A stretch of 64,000 nucleotides of DNA from Streptomyces atratus (GTDB taxonomy: Bacteria; Actinomycetota; Actinomycetes; Streptomycetales; Streptomycetaceae): NCBI RefSeq assembly GCF_900119365.1, contig NZ_FPJO01000028.1, positions 1 through 64,000 on the forward strand, written 5' to 3'. A program made the translations under genes and the position numbers. Below the pieces are notes generated by a model, which saw only the letters and a program-made list of their open reading frames with translations, was not told where the DNA came from and ran no database searches. Of this stretch, positions 18,052-27,078 are shown one piece after another (the first letter of the stretch is position 1; every line of letters starts with the position of its first letter).

Positions 18052-18486
18052 ATGAACATCCATCGCTCCTACCTCTCCCGCATCCTGTCCGGCGAGCGGC
18101 CCGCCACCCTCTCGTACGTAGAGCTGATCGCCAAGGAGTGCGCCGGCAGCACCGAGACCGAGTTCGCCACACTGCTCTGGAAGATCGCCGCCGACGAACC
18201 CGTCAGTACCACCGACCCCGTGCACACCCTGCGCACCTACTTTCAGGCCCTGAACTACGCCGCAGGCTCCCCCCGCGAGGACCGGCTCATCAGCTCCGCC
18301 CGGCGCGACCTCACCATCGCCGACCTCCGGCGGGCCTTCCACGGCCCCGGAGTGCCGGAATGGGCGGTGTACCACCGGCTCGCGACCGCCCTGCAGAGCA
18401 AGCCCGAAATCGCCCTGCCCCTGTGGCGCAACGCCACGCCCGACCGCGGGCCAGGCAGCAGCCTCCCAGCTGACGCCTTCGGCTGA
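18052..18486 (+). pseudogene. XRE-type regulator, 5'-truncated
   Basis: MNIHRSYLSRILSGER is the second half of a HTH of the Xre type; the first helices are absent. The rest (ELIAKECAGSTETEFATLLW, DLTIADLRRAFHGPGVP, YHRLATALQSKPEIALPLW) resembles regulators that carry a short C-terminal effector region. It starts right after the junction DNA that cut the helicase gene (about 17870-18040). Confidence 0.55.
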
Positions 18487-18517
18487 CCAGGAACGGCAGA
18501 GCAAGGAAGCGCTGACC

Positions 18518-18778
18518 ATGAAGCCGTCGCCCGCTGTCCTCACGACCGCCTACTACGCGTTCTACGACCTCCACCGACCCGCCTACCACGCCTACGCCGC
18601 CGCCCACCTCCCCACGGAGGAGGCTCGGATAGCGACATCGAAGCTCTTCGAGACCGTGGCCAGCACCTGGACCTCCGTGGTCGCCGAGCGGCGCCCCTCG
18701 GCCTGGGCGTGGCAGTGGTTCACCCAGACCGTCGCACGCCGCAGCGGCCGCACGTCCACCGCCGTCGAGGACACCCAC
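18518..18778 (+). pseudogene. Sigma-factor-like small protein, 3' end replaced
   Basis: Starts MKPSPAVLTTAYYAFYDLH and runs through AATSKLFETV-like and TEEARIATSKLFETVASTW to RPSAWAWQWFTQTVARRSGR, like the region-2 part of small sigma-like proteins of streptomycetes. After VEDTH the frame enters a Tn3 transposase fragment, so the C-terminal HTH is lost. Confidence 0.5.
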
Positions 18779-19026
18779 TCGTCCTCAACGCCGTCGTGCT
18801 GTGGAACACCCGCTACCTGGACGCCGCCGTCGCCCAGCTCCGCGCGGAGGGCCACGACATCAAGGACGAGGACATGGCCCGCCTGTCCCCGCTGAAGAAC
18901 GCGCACATCAACTTCCTGGGCCGCTACCTGTTCAACATCGCCGCCAGCGGGCCCGCCCAGGGCCTGCGGCCCCTGCGCGACCCGGACGAGGCCGACCCCG
19001 CGGACGAGGACCAGGACGAGGGCTGA
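18779..19026 (+). pseudogene. tnpA: Tn3-family transposase C-terminal fragment
   Basis: Reads LVLNAVVLWNTRYLDAAVAQ, RAEGHDIKDEDMARLSPLK, INFLGRYLFNIA and GLRPLRDPDEA: the end of a Tn3 TnpA, close to the copy at 34431-37628. The rest of the gene is gone. Confidence 0.8.
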
Positions 19027-19094
19027 TCCGCGGTGTCCCGCGCAAGGCGCCCGCTCCCCCCGGGCCTGTCACAGGCGGCCAGTAGCCTCTCGCC

Positions 19095-19739
19095 ATGCAG
19101 ATAGCGCTAATGATCTACGACGGCTCCGCACCGGCCGATTCCGACGTTCCTCGTACCGGGGGCGTGCCGCTGGCTCCTGCCGGATTCGCCTGGCCCCTGT
19201 GCGGCTGCGGGGGACCGCTTCAGTTCTTCGCCCATCTCCCCGTCGAGGACGGTGTCCTGTCGGTGTTCCTGTGCCAGAACAACCCCGGGGCGTGTGCGTT
19301 CTGGGACGCGAGCTCCAGCGCGAACAGGGTCTATCTGTTTCCCCGGGAGGAACTGCGGCCGGTAGCCGTACCCGAGGCGGGATTGACGCTGCTGCCCGCC
19401 ACCTCGGCCATCCGCACCCACGTCGTGACGATCGACCCCGAAGATGCCTGCGACGAGGAAGGGATCGATGGCGCCTACGACCTTGCCCGCTCGGGATGGA
19501 AGTGGGAACCCGAAGAAGGATTCGGGAAGCAGCGCGAAGTGCTCGGGTCGCTCGGAGGCAGTCCCTCCTACCTTGAGGACGACCGCCTGCCCGTTTGTCC
19601 CTCCTGCACCGGCACGATGGAGTTCGCGGCACACCTGGAGGAGGGGATAACCCGGGAGACCGCGATGAAACTCGGCGGTCAGCTGGGCTACGTCTTCGTC
19701 TGCCGCCCTTGTCGCGAGGGAGCCTTCCTCACGGACTGA
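19095..19739 (+). CDS. Conserved hypothetical protein, Cys-pair type
   Basis: A 214-residue protein with CGCGGPLQFFAHLPVEDG near residue 35, VYLFPREELRPVAVPEAG, and a C-terminal CPSCTGTMEFAAHLEEG and VFVCRPC. The paired cysteines suggest a metal-binding or redox element, and the layout is loosely like DUF1963 proteins (PLCGCG then L-FF). Intact, monocistronic. Confidence 0.65.
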   Translation: MQIALMIYDGSAPADSDVPRTGGVPLAPAGFAWPLCGCGGPLQFFAHLPVEDGVLSVFLCQNNPGACAFWDASSSANRVYLFPREELRPVAVPEAGLTLLPATSAIRTHVVTIDPEDACDEEGIDGAYDLARSGWKWEPEEGFGKQREVLGSLGGSPSYLEDDRLPVCPSCTGTMEFAAHLEEGITRETAMKLGGQLGYVFVCRPCREGAFLTD

Positions 19740-20195
19740 GGGCCACCTGCGAGGGGCACTGACGGTGATGCTGTCGCCGGTTCGAGACGCCGCAGAGCGC
19801 CTCTGGGGCGGAGCCGGTGCCGCCCGTGCGCGGCGTTGCGCCAGAGGGGCAGGCCGAGTGCGGGTGCGAAAACACGGTGCTCCCTGGGCGTGCACAGCCC
19901 GGAACGTCGTCTCCCCCCTTGAACGGCTATCAGCTCAGACGCTGCGGCGGCCACTGACCGTCGACATCGCGGAGTTCCAACGGGCTGCCGGAAGGCGATC
20001 GCGCACTCCCTCGGGCCCGCGGGTTCGTGCCACGGCCGCACGCCGTGGCACTGTCAGAAACGAACCTTTCCCGGAGCGAAATCGAAAACGGTCGGGGGAA
20101 GCGGTCCGGAAGCCGGATCGACTGTCAGAACCCGTTCTCACTCAAAGTGGGACACGGCACGTTCTGGGAATGGTTTGTGACACGATCCGGGGTCA
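19740..20195. other. Noncoding, probable Tn3 res/end region
   Basis: No gene is supported. TGTCAGAA occurs at about 20059 and 20123 and the segment precedes a resolvase start, so a res-type site is likely. A CCTCTGG/CCAGAGG stem is present near 19800-19850. Confidence 0.35.
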
Positions 20196-20451
20196 TGACG
20201 GACCCTCAAACCGCGTCGGCGAGCGACGCGGACGACGTCGAGCGCCACCCGTGCCCGCGCTGTCACGCATCGCCAGGCTCACCCTGTCGCTCGCGTTCCG
20301 GCGCGGTCGCCGGCACCTACCACACCGGCCGCTTCACGAAGGTGCCCCGCCTCGCCAAGCTCCTGCGCGTGCCGACCCCGGCCGACCGTGACCCGGGCCA
20401 TCCGTGGCGGCCCGGCACCCCCGTGCCCGCGCCCGTCGACCCGGACACCCC
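20196..20451 (+). pseudogene. tnpR: Tn3 resolvase N-terminal zinc-finger-like fragment
   Basis: MTDPQTASASDADDVERHPC continues as CPRCHASPGSPC and GTYHTGRFTKVPRL. The same CPxC-x(6)-C and YHT-RF pattern opens the resolvase at 31855-32871. The frame then runs into transposase DNA; the recombinase domain is deleted. Confidence 0.65.
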
Positions 20452-21210
20452 TACCTGTTCAAGCCCGCCCAATGGGAGACGCACCGGGCCGAATTCTGCC
20501 GCCTGGTCGGCAAGCAGCTCTCGCCCCGCATCCGCGACCTGGGCAAGATCACCCTGTATCGGATGGGTGCCAAGGCCGACTACGAGGAGAAGTTCCCCAC
20601 CGCAGGCCCCCTGCTGACGAAGAAGGCCAACCTCGACCTGGTGGCCGCCCACTGGGACGACCTGCTGCGGCTGGCCGGGTCGCTCAAGTACGGGCACGCC
20701 ACCGCCTCCCTGATCGTCGGCAAGCTCTCCGCGTCCTCCCGGCAGAACGCCCTGGCCGCCGCGCTCAAGGAGTACGGGGCCATTCGGCGAACGATCTACG
20801 CCGCGAAGTATCTGTCCGATCCGGCCTACCGCCGCAAGATCGCCCGGCAGTTGAACAAGGGCGAGTCCCTGCACGCGCTGCGCCGCCAGCTGCACTACGC
20901 GCGCGAGGGCAAGGTCATCCGGCGTCAGCCTGAGCAGCAGAACGAGCAGGCGTGGTGCCTGACGGTGGTGACGAACGCGGTCGTGTGCTGGCACACCGAG
21001 TACATGGGCCTGGCTGTGGACGAACTGCGAGGTGCCGGCCGCGAAGTGGACGCCGAGGTGCTCTCCCACATCTCCCCGGCCCGCAGCTCGGCGGTCAACT
21101 TCTACGGCTCGATCACCGTCGACTACGACCGCGAACTCGCCCAGCTCGACGACCAGGGCCACCGGCCGCTTCGGACCGTGAACGTGGACGAGCCCGGAGC
21201 CGGGCTGTAG
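20452..21210 (+). pseudogene. tnpA: Tn3-family transposase C-terminal third
   Basis: About 250 residues: FKPAQWETHRAEFCRLVGKQ, KADYEEKFPTAGPLLTKKA, LKEYGAIRRTIYAAKYLSD, RRKIARQLNKGESLHALRR, TNAVVCWHTEYMGLAVDELR and GHRPLRTVN. It contains the last catalytic glutamate region but not the aspartates. It belongs to a different Tn3 subgroup from the copy at 34.4-37.6 kb. Confidence 0.8.
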
Positions 21211-21220
21211 ACGGCGGCCG

Positions 21221-21256
21221 GCCCCGGTGCCGTCCCACGGGGGAGGGCACCGGGGC
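21221..21256 (+). terminator. Strong GC hairpin after Tn3 remnant
   Basis: Eleven-bp arms GCCCCGGTGCC and GGCACCGGGGC with a 14-nt loop, ten bases past the TnpA stop. Confidence 0.65.
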
Positions 21257-21351
21257 CAACGGTTCAATCACCCTAGCCGGATTGCTCACCGGTCCTGGGA
21301 GAGTTTGTACAGCTCGGCGAAGATTCCGCCCGCGTCCAGGAGCGCCTCGAA

Positions 21352-21936
21352 CTAAGCCTTGATTGGTGCGGCCGACCTGGCGGCCTGCTCGATCTTCGCA
21401 CAGTAGGCTGCACGGGCTTCCTCGTCGATCTGCTGCTCGTTTTCGGCGCGCACCCCGGTCCGGCCGTCGAGGCCCTCGCGCAGGATATCGGCGTGCCCGG
21501 CATGCCGGATGGACTCGCCGAGGACATGGACCATGACGGCGAACAGGTTCGTGTTGGGATGAGGCTCCGGCCACCACGGCACGTGGCCGGGGGCGTCGAG
21601 GGGAAGCTCGTTGATCGTCGCGTCCGAGTGTTCCCACGTGCGCCGGTAGAACCCGATGATCTGATCGCGGGTCTCGTCCTCGGTCGCCCACTGATCGCTG
21701 CCGTCGGAGTCCTGCCACCGGGGCAGCGGTTCCGGGGAAGGGCGGTCGAAGACCTCGCCGAAGTACCTGGCCTCGACGGTGGCCACGTGTTTGACCAGGC
21801 CGAGGAGGTTGGTCCCGGTCGCTGTCAAAGGTCGGCGGGCGTCGTATTCGGACAAGCCGTCGAGTTTCCAGAGCAGCGCCTCGCGGTCCCGCCGCAGTCT
21901 CCCGTGCAGGTTGTCCTTCGCGAATTCATCGATCAT
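21352..21936 (-). CDS. DinB/DUF664-family protein
   Basis: A 194-residue four-helix-bundle protein of the DinB superfamily: LLWKLDGLSEYDARRPLTAT, LLGLVKHVATVEARYFGEVF (metal-ligand His), VMVHVLGESIRHAGHADILR (second His pair). Members in actinobacteria are often thiol-dependent (mycothiol or bacillithiol) transferases with a 3-His metal site. The reaction is unknown. Start MIDEF at 21936 is preceded by GGAAGG; an upstream in-frame ATG at 21954 is less likely. Confidence 0.8.
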   Translation of the reverse strand: MIDEFAKDNLHGRLRRDREALLWKLDGLSEYDARRPLTATGTNLLGLVKHVATVEARYFGEVFDRPSPEPLPRWQDSDGSDQWATEDETRDQIIGFYRRTWEHSDATINELPLDAPGHVPWWPEPHPNTNLFAVMVHVLGESIRHAGHADILREGLDGRTGVRAENEQQIDEEARAAYCAKIEQAARSAAPIKA

Positions 21937-22113
21937 GCGGCATGAACCTTCCATGGGCTGTTCGTGGTCTCAAGATCCCGTACGTGGTCCGCAACGGCTG
22001 GCAGAGCCGAGGCTTAGGACTCCTTACACAATGAGCTACCGGGAATGACTGTCTGTCAGGGAGACGTGGGGGTGGGGTGCGTGACGGCACGCGGCCGACC
22101 CGACCTGCGACGG

Positions 22114-23429
22114 TTACTGCGCAGGAGAACTACACGCATGCTGTTCGGTGCCGTTCTCTGATCCCGTTGAGCAGTTCGGGACGGGGACCGGGGATGTGGG
22201 CAGGTGCCAGGTGAGAATCCAGCCGGCGGTAAGCGCCGCCGCGCCGCCTGCCAGGGCGATTGCGCCGCCTGTTCCGATGCCTGCGGCCACCGAGCCGAAG
22301 CAGACCGGCCCGACGCCCTGAAGCGTCATGCTGCCGGAGCCGAGCAGACCGAAGGCCTGGCCCTGGCCATCCTGCGGCAGGGCGTCCAGGAACGGCCGTT
22401 GCAGGCCGAGACCGTAGGCGAATCCGAAGCCGCAGAGCAGCAGCAGACAGGACGAGACGCCCACTCCGGGCTCGGCAGCGAAGCCGACCAGCGGCAGTCC
22501 CATCAGCGCAATCAACGGGACTACCAGTCGCTCCCGGGTGGGCGGCCGTAGCAGTCGCCCCACCAGCAGGTCACCGACAAGCATGCCGACCGGCAGACAG
22601 CCCATCAGCACCGCGTACCAGCCGGGCGCGAAGTGGCGTCCTCCCGCGTAGGCGACGATCAGACCTTCCGCGCCCGCTACGAACGCGGGCGGTAGCCACT
22701 GGGCCAGCATCAGCCGTCGTACCGTGTGTCCGCGCAGCAGCAGGCCGGCACCGTGCAGGCTTGCCCGGACGGCCCCGCCATCGCCCCGAGCGCTGCCAGG
22801 TGTGCCGCCGAACTCTCCCGGCTGCAGCCGGGGTAGCCGGATGTGGATAGCGAGCGCGCAGCCGAGGTAGAGGGCGGCGCTTACCGCGAGCGCCCGGTGC
22901 GGGCCGAGTACCGCGACGACCGCACCTCCCAGTGCCAGACCGAACAATTGCGCGCCGGAGGCAGCGATGTTGTTCAGTGAACGGCCAAGTACATAGGCGT
23001 CGCCCTCCAGCGACTGCGCGACCAGCCGACTCGACGCGCCGTGAAACACCGGTGTGGCGAGGGCGACCAGCGCCACGACACCGAGGCTTGCCGCGACCGG
23101 CATCCGCACCAGGGCGAGCAGCAGGGCGGCGGCGCACGTCAAGGCGTAGCCGCCGGTGATGAGCGCGCGGGGCGGCAGTCGGTCGGCCAGTGAGCCCAGC
23201 AGCAGCGAGCCGAACAGCTGCGGGATGAAGCCGATGCCGAAGGCCAGTGCGCTCAGCAGCGCGGAGCCGGTGGCCGAGAAGACCAGCACCGAGAACGTGG
23301 TGATCCGCAGCGCGTCCGCAGTGATCGCGACGGTGCGGGTTGAGAAGAGCAGCCGGAATCGTGGCTCGGCCAGCACCTCCCGGTAGGTGGCACGGTGGTT
23401 GCCCTGCGCGGGTTCGGCGGTTGGGGTCA
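22114..23429 (-). CDS. MFS transporter, drug-efflux type
   Basis: A 438-residue protein with 12 predicted membrane segments. The first loop has GSLLLGSLADRLPPRALITGG, the MFS motif A region, and the N-terminus reads FRLLFSTRTVAITADALR as in the macrolide-efflux-like MFS group. It is transcribed divergently from an ArsR-type regulator, with a perfect operator-like palindrome in the 90-bp gap, so expression is likely repressed by that regulator. Substrate unknown. Confidence 0.85.
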
Positions 23430-23469
23430 TGACGCGCAGCCTCGCCGTGCGCCCACGCCACTCACCAAT

Positions 23470-23489
23470 GATTCGTCGCTGGACGAATC
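23470..23489. promoter_or_regulatory. Operator-like palindrome between MFS and ArsR genes
   Basis: Perfect 8-4-8 inverted repeat GATTCGTCGCTGGACGAATC midway between the divergent starts; a typical size for a winged-helix dimer site. Confidence 0.7.
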
Positions 23490-23519
23490 GGAACAGACAT
23501 CCTTCGGTAGCATGGCGCG

Positions 23520-24500
23520 GTGCTCCGCTTCGAAGTCTCCGTCGAGGACCTGCTGCGCAGCCGCTTCGCACTGTCGCCCGCGATGGACCTGTGCTTCCTG
23601 CTACGCTCGCTCGCCGGCCAAGACAGGCCGCTGCCGCGAGCCTGGGCCACCCGGCTCCTGCCGGCCTTTGAACGGCTTCGCCGCGAGAGCGAACTGAACG
23701 CCGCCCTCGCCCTGCACACCCCGCAATCCGGACCGGACTTCGTCGCCCCGCCCCCGCGCGGCCTCAACCAGACCTGGGCAGACGACCTCGCCATTATCCG
23801 GGCCACACCGCTGGAAGCGGCCCGCCACGAAATCGCCACCAACGCGACCGGCCCGTCCGCCTGTGATCCCCGCGTACGCGCAGTGCTGGACTCGACGGAC
23901 GCCGTCTCCAGGATCGCCGAGGCGATGGACCAGGCGTGGCACGAGCTGCTCGCCACGGACTGGCCGCAACTGCGCGCGATCTGTGAGCGCGACGTCGTGC
24001 ACCGGGTGGGTGTGATCGGCGAACACGGCTGGGTCACGACCATCGAGAGCCTGCACCCGAGCATCGCCTGGCAAGCCGGCGGTATCGAGATCGGCCACTT
24101 CCCCCAAGTCGGAACAGTCCGCCTCGCCGGCGACGGGCTACTGCTGATCCCTTCGGTCTTCGTCGCGAATATCGCCGCCCACCTGGAAGACCCCTGGCCC
24201 AGGACCTTGATCTATCGTGCCCGCGGCACCGCCGCCCTGTGGGGCGAACAGGAGAGCGTCCCCCGACCGGACGCGCTGACCGCTCTGGTCGGCCGGTCCC
24301 GAGCCCGGCTGCTGTTGGCGCTGGACGCCCCGGCCAGTACCAGCCACCTCGCCCGAAGCCTCGCCATGGCACCCGGCGCGGTGGGAGACCACCTCGCCAT
24401 CCTGCGAGGCGCGGGGCTGCTCGTCCGCGCCCGGTCCGGACGGTCGGTGCTCTACCGGCGCACCCCGCTCGGCGAGGCGCTGGTCGCCGGTTCGGGCTGA
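23520..24500 (+). CDS. ArsR-type winged-helix regulator (DUF5937)
   Basis: A 326-residue protein with the N-terminal DUF5937 region (LLRSRFALSPAMDLCFLLRS) and a C-terminal winged helix (LLLALDAPASTSHLARSLAM, VGDHLAILRGAGLLVRARSG, SVLYRRTPLGEAL). GTG at 23520. These proteins usually repress a neighbouring transporter gene; the divergent MFS gene is the obvious target. The cue is not known. Confidence 0.85.
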   Translation: MLRFEVSVEDLLRSRFALSPAMDLCFLLRSLAGQDRPLPRAWATRLLPAFERLRRESELNAALALHTPQSGPDFVAPPPRGLNQTWADDLAIIRATPLEAARHEIATNATGPSACDPRVRAVLDSTDAVSRIAEAMDQAWHELLATDWPQLRAICERDVVHRVGVIGEHGWVTTIESLHPSIAWQAGGIEIGHFPQVGTVRLAGDGLLLIPSVFVANIAAHLEDPWPRTLIYRARGTAALWGEQESVPRPDALTALVGRSRARLLLALDAPASTSHLARSLAMAPGAVGDHLAILRGAGLLVRARSGRSVLYRRTPLGEALVAGSG

Positions 24501-24534
24501 GGGCTCAGATCAGCACTCGCCCCGGCGGTTCCGG

Positions 24535-24575
24535 CTCAGCACAAAGCCCGCCGCAAGTACGAGAACCGCGGCACC
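24535..24575 (+). other. 3'-end echo of a resolvase gene
   Basis: This segment codes AQHKARRKYENR in one frame and resembles AQRKARREYANR at the end of the resolvase gene at 25390-25430. It is probably the tail of a second, otherwise lost copy next to the existing one. Confidence 0.4.
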
Positions 24576-24595
24576 ACGCTCGTACCGCCCGGACC

Positions 24596-25450
24596 ATGAT
24601 CAATCTCACCGATAGCCGCTGTACCGAGGCCGGCGCCGTCGCCGGCCTCTGGCGGCCGCGAGGGCGTAGGGCCGAACGGGGTGGCCGCCTCCATCCGCTG
24701 GAGCGGCCGAAGTTCGGCGAGCTCCTCACGTACGCGCGGCCGGGCGACACCGTGCACATCTCCGAGATGTTCCGCCTCGTGCGCGGCACCGGGCACATCC
24801 TCGACGTGCTCGACGTCCTGCACCGCGACCGTCTCGCCCTGCGCATCCACGACGGCGCGTTCTCCGCCATGGACCTCACTGCCCGCCACCCGCGCACCGG
24901 CGAGCTGCTGTCCACCGTGAAGTTCATGGTGCAGACCCTCGCCGCCGCCGGCGAACTCCAGCGCGATCTCCAGCGCGAGCTGACCTACGACGGGCTGCGG
25001 GCCGCCGAGGCGAAGGGCAACAAGGGCGGGCGCCGGCCCGCCGTCCCGACCGACAAGACCGACGCCGTGCGCACCGCGTACCTGGAAGGCCGGTCCATCG
25101 CCGCCCTCGCTCGCGATCACGACGTCAGCCGCGGCGCCATCCGCACCGCCGTCGCGGACCTGCTGCCCGAGTACACGGCCGTCGACGCGGGCACCCCTGC
25201 GGAGCTGCTGGTGGTCCTCGACATGCCGGGCAAGGTCGCCGACTTCCTCCGCGCCGCCGATCTGGCGCCCGTCGAGCGCACTGCGCTCGACCAGGGCTAC
25301 ACGCTGCGCGTCAGCGCCACCCCCATGGTCCACCGCCGACTCCTCGCCCACTGCCAGCCGCTCGACGGCGCCCCGGGGACCTCAGCCATCCCAGCACAGC
25401 GCAAGGCCCGGCGCGAGTACGCGAACCGCGTCAACGACCTCGGCGAGTGA
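24596..25450 (+). pseudogene. Serine recombinase (resolvase), N-terminus lost
   Basis: The C-terminal two-thirds of a resolvase: ERPKFGELLTYARPGDTVHI, SEMFRLVRGTGHILDVLDVL, LLSTVKFMVQTLAAAGELQR and the HTH RTAYLEGRSIAALARDHDVS. The N-terminal strand with the nucleophilic serine (Y-R-S-T-x-xQ type) is replaced by unrelated residues. An ATG at 24596 opens the frame, but strand exchange would not be possible. A long C-terminal extension follows the HTH. Confidence 0.7.
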
Positions 25451-25534
25451 CCCGCCCCAGCTGCCGAGCCTCCTGAGCTGGGGCGCAGCCGCTTAGCGTT
25501 GTTTTCTCCGCGAGAACTACTGGGATCCCTCGAA

Positions 25535-25620
25535 GCCCGCGGGTTCATGGAAACTGAAAGTACTTCAACGCGAACCCGCGGGTGCGACCCCCTGATTCTG
25601 GGCGATGAGCCCGCGGGTTC
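25535..25620. repeat. Three copies of CCCGCGGGTTC, one inverted
   Basis: GCCCGCGGGTTC occurs at 25535-25546 and 25609-25620; the inverse GAACCCGCGGG(T) at 25572-25582. The spacing is near 37 bases. The gap between a recombinase gene and the TetR gene stop is otherwise empty; a recombination or end site is possible. Confidence 0.6.
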
Positions 25621-25744
25621 GTACTCAACTCGCTGGAGTGATGAGGCTGATTGCACCACCCCGTGCTCGGAGAAGAGCCAGACCTCCTCACCGAGTTCCC
25701 CAGCCGGAGCATCGGCGACAGGTGCTCCGGCTCACGAGGCAGGC

Positions 25745-26557
25745 TCACGGGGCAATGGCGTCGTGCCGGTGCGATGAAGTCAATGTCTTCGCGTCTCCGC
25801 TTCGGTCGATCAGAGCGGCGAAGGCGTCGAGGACTCGTTGCAGGCCGAAGGAGTAGGCGTGGGCGGGGTCGTAGGCACTGCTGTGTGCGGCGCCTGCGGC
25901 TGCGCCGACGCGGACGGCAGTGGGGTAGGCGTTCTCGTCGAGGACCCGGGCGAGGAGCGGGGCGTTCAGCTCCCACCATTGTTGGTCGTTCAGGGCACTG
26001 TCGTGCTGTGCGGCGCGGGCGTCGGCGACGGTGCGGGCGCATGCCTGCACGAAGGTGAGTAGGTGGGTCAGGCAGTCATCCATCTCGACGTCGCTGAGGC
26101 CGAGGCCGTCGAGCCCAGACAGTTCGTGCTCGTACTTTGACATCTGCCCCGGCCCCAGCGGAGGCCTGACGGTGGAGACGGCCGCGGCCCACGGGTGGCG
26201 TTCGAAGAGGGCTTTGTTCTCCTCGGCGATAGCGGTGACGCGTTGGCGCCAGGGCTGTCCGGTGGTGTCGGTGCGGGGCATGCGGGCGTAGGCGGCGTCG
26301 AGCATGAGGTCGAGGAGCTCGGCCTTGCCGGGGACGTAGGTGTACAGCGTCATCGGCACCACGCCGAGTTCCTTGGCCACCCGGCGCATGGTCACCGCGT
26401 CCAGGCCTTCAGCGTCGGCGATGGCGGTGGCAGCCTCGACCACCGCGTCGATGCTCAGCCCCCGTCGCGGTCCTCGGCGACGGTCAGAGGAGGAGCCGCG
26501 CCACAGCAGTTGCAGGGTGTGGGCCGGGTCGCCCGAGCTGGTTCGTTCCGTTGGCAT
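25745..26557 (-). CDS. TetR/AcrR-family regulator (TetR_C_1 type)
   Basis: A 270-residue repressor with a TetR HTH (AIADAEGLDAVTMRRVAKEL, VVPMTLYTYVPGKAELLDLM) and the long C-terminal helical domain of the TetR_C_1 group (WRQRVTAIAEENKALFERHP). It is divergent from a VOC-family gene with nested palindromes in the 87-bp gap, so it probably represses both genes. The start MPTERTSS at 26557 leaves the operator in noncoding DNA; upstream residues would lie on the operator. Confidence 0.85.
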   Translation of the reverse strand: MPTERTSSGDPAHTLQLLWRGSSSDRRRGPRRGLSIDAVVEAATAIADAEGLDAVTMRRVAKELGVVPMTLYTYVPGKAELLDLMLDAAYARMPRTDTTGQPWRQRVTAIAEENKALFERHPWAAAVSTVRPPLGPGQMSKYEHELSGLDGLGLSDVEMDDCLTHLLTFVQACARTVADARAAQHDSALNDQQWWELNAPLLARVLDENAYPTAVRVGAAAGAAHSSAYDPAHAYSFGLQRVLDAFAALIDRSGDAKTLTSSHRHDAIAP

Positions 26558-26580
26558 GGAGTCATCCTCTCCCAGCCAAA

Positions 26581-26613
26581 CTCTGTACAATGTACATTGT
26601 ACGTCGTACAGAG
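26581..26613. promoter_or_regulatory. Nested TetR operator palindromes
   Basis: GTACAATGTACATTGTAC at 26585-26602 is a perfect 18-bp palindrome. An outer pair CTCTGTAC / GTACAGAG at 26581-26588 and 26606-26613 overlaps it. The AT-rich core stands out from the local GC content and lies between the divergent TetR and VOC starts. Confidence 0.8.
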
Positions 26614-26644
26614 AATATGCTCAGTGGATCTCGGAGGAGTTTTC

Positions 26645-27034
26645 ATGAAGATCACCTCTAGCGCCGTGTCGCTCAACGTCGACGATGTCCCCGCAGCCAG
26701 CGCCTTCCTCGTTGAGCACTTCGGGTTCCGCGAGGAGATGGCCGCCGACGGCTTCGCGTCCCTGACGCGCGAAGACGTCGGCATGAACGTCATCTTTTTG
26801 CGGCGGGGGCTGGACACCCTCCCGGCAGACCAGCGCGATGAGCACACCGCAGGTCTGATCCTTGCCTTCGTCGTCGAGGACCTCGAAGGCGAGCTGGCGC
26901 GCCTGCGCTCCGAAGGCGTCACGATCACCATGCCGTTGACCGACGAGGAGTGGGGCGAGCGCGCCTTTCAGGTCCGCGACCCCAATGGCGTCATCGTCCA
27001 ACTGGTCGACTGGAACGCACCCACCAGCCGCTGA
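26645..27034 (+). CDS. VOC/glyoxalase-family protein
   Basis: A 129-residue vicinal-oxygen-chelate fold protein with one beta-alpha-beta-beta-beta pair repeated: AVSLNVDDVPAASAFLVEHF, then AGLILAFVVEDLEGELARL and FQVRDPNGVIVQLVDW. GGAGGAG lies upstream of the ATG. Such proteins bind or modify drugs (bleomycin or fosfomycin resistance types) or are small dioxygenase or lyase enzymes. Control by the divergent TetR suggests an inducible detoxification role (inference). Confidence 0.85.
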   Translation: MKITSSAVSLNVDDVPAASAFLVEHFGFREEMAADGFASLTREDVGMNVIFLRRGLDTLPADQRDEHTAGLILAFVVEDLEGELARLRSEGVTITMPLTDEEWGERAFQVRDPNGVIVQLVDWNAPTSR

Positions 27035-27078
27035 GACAACCGGCGGCGCCGCCCCCAAACGATGACGCCCAGCTAGGG

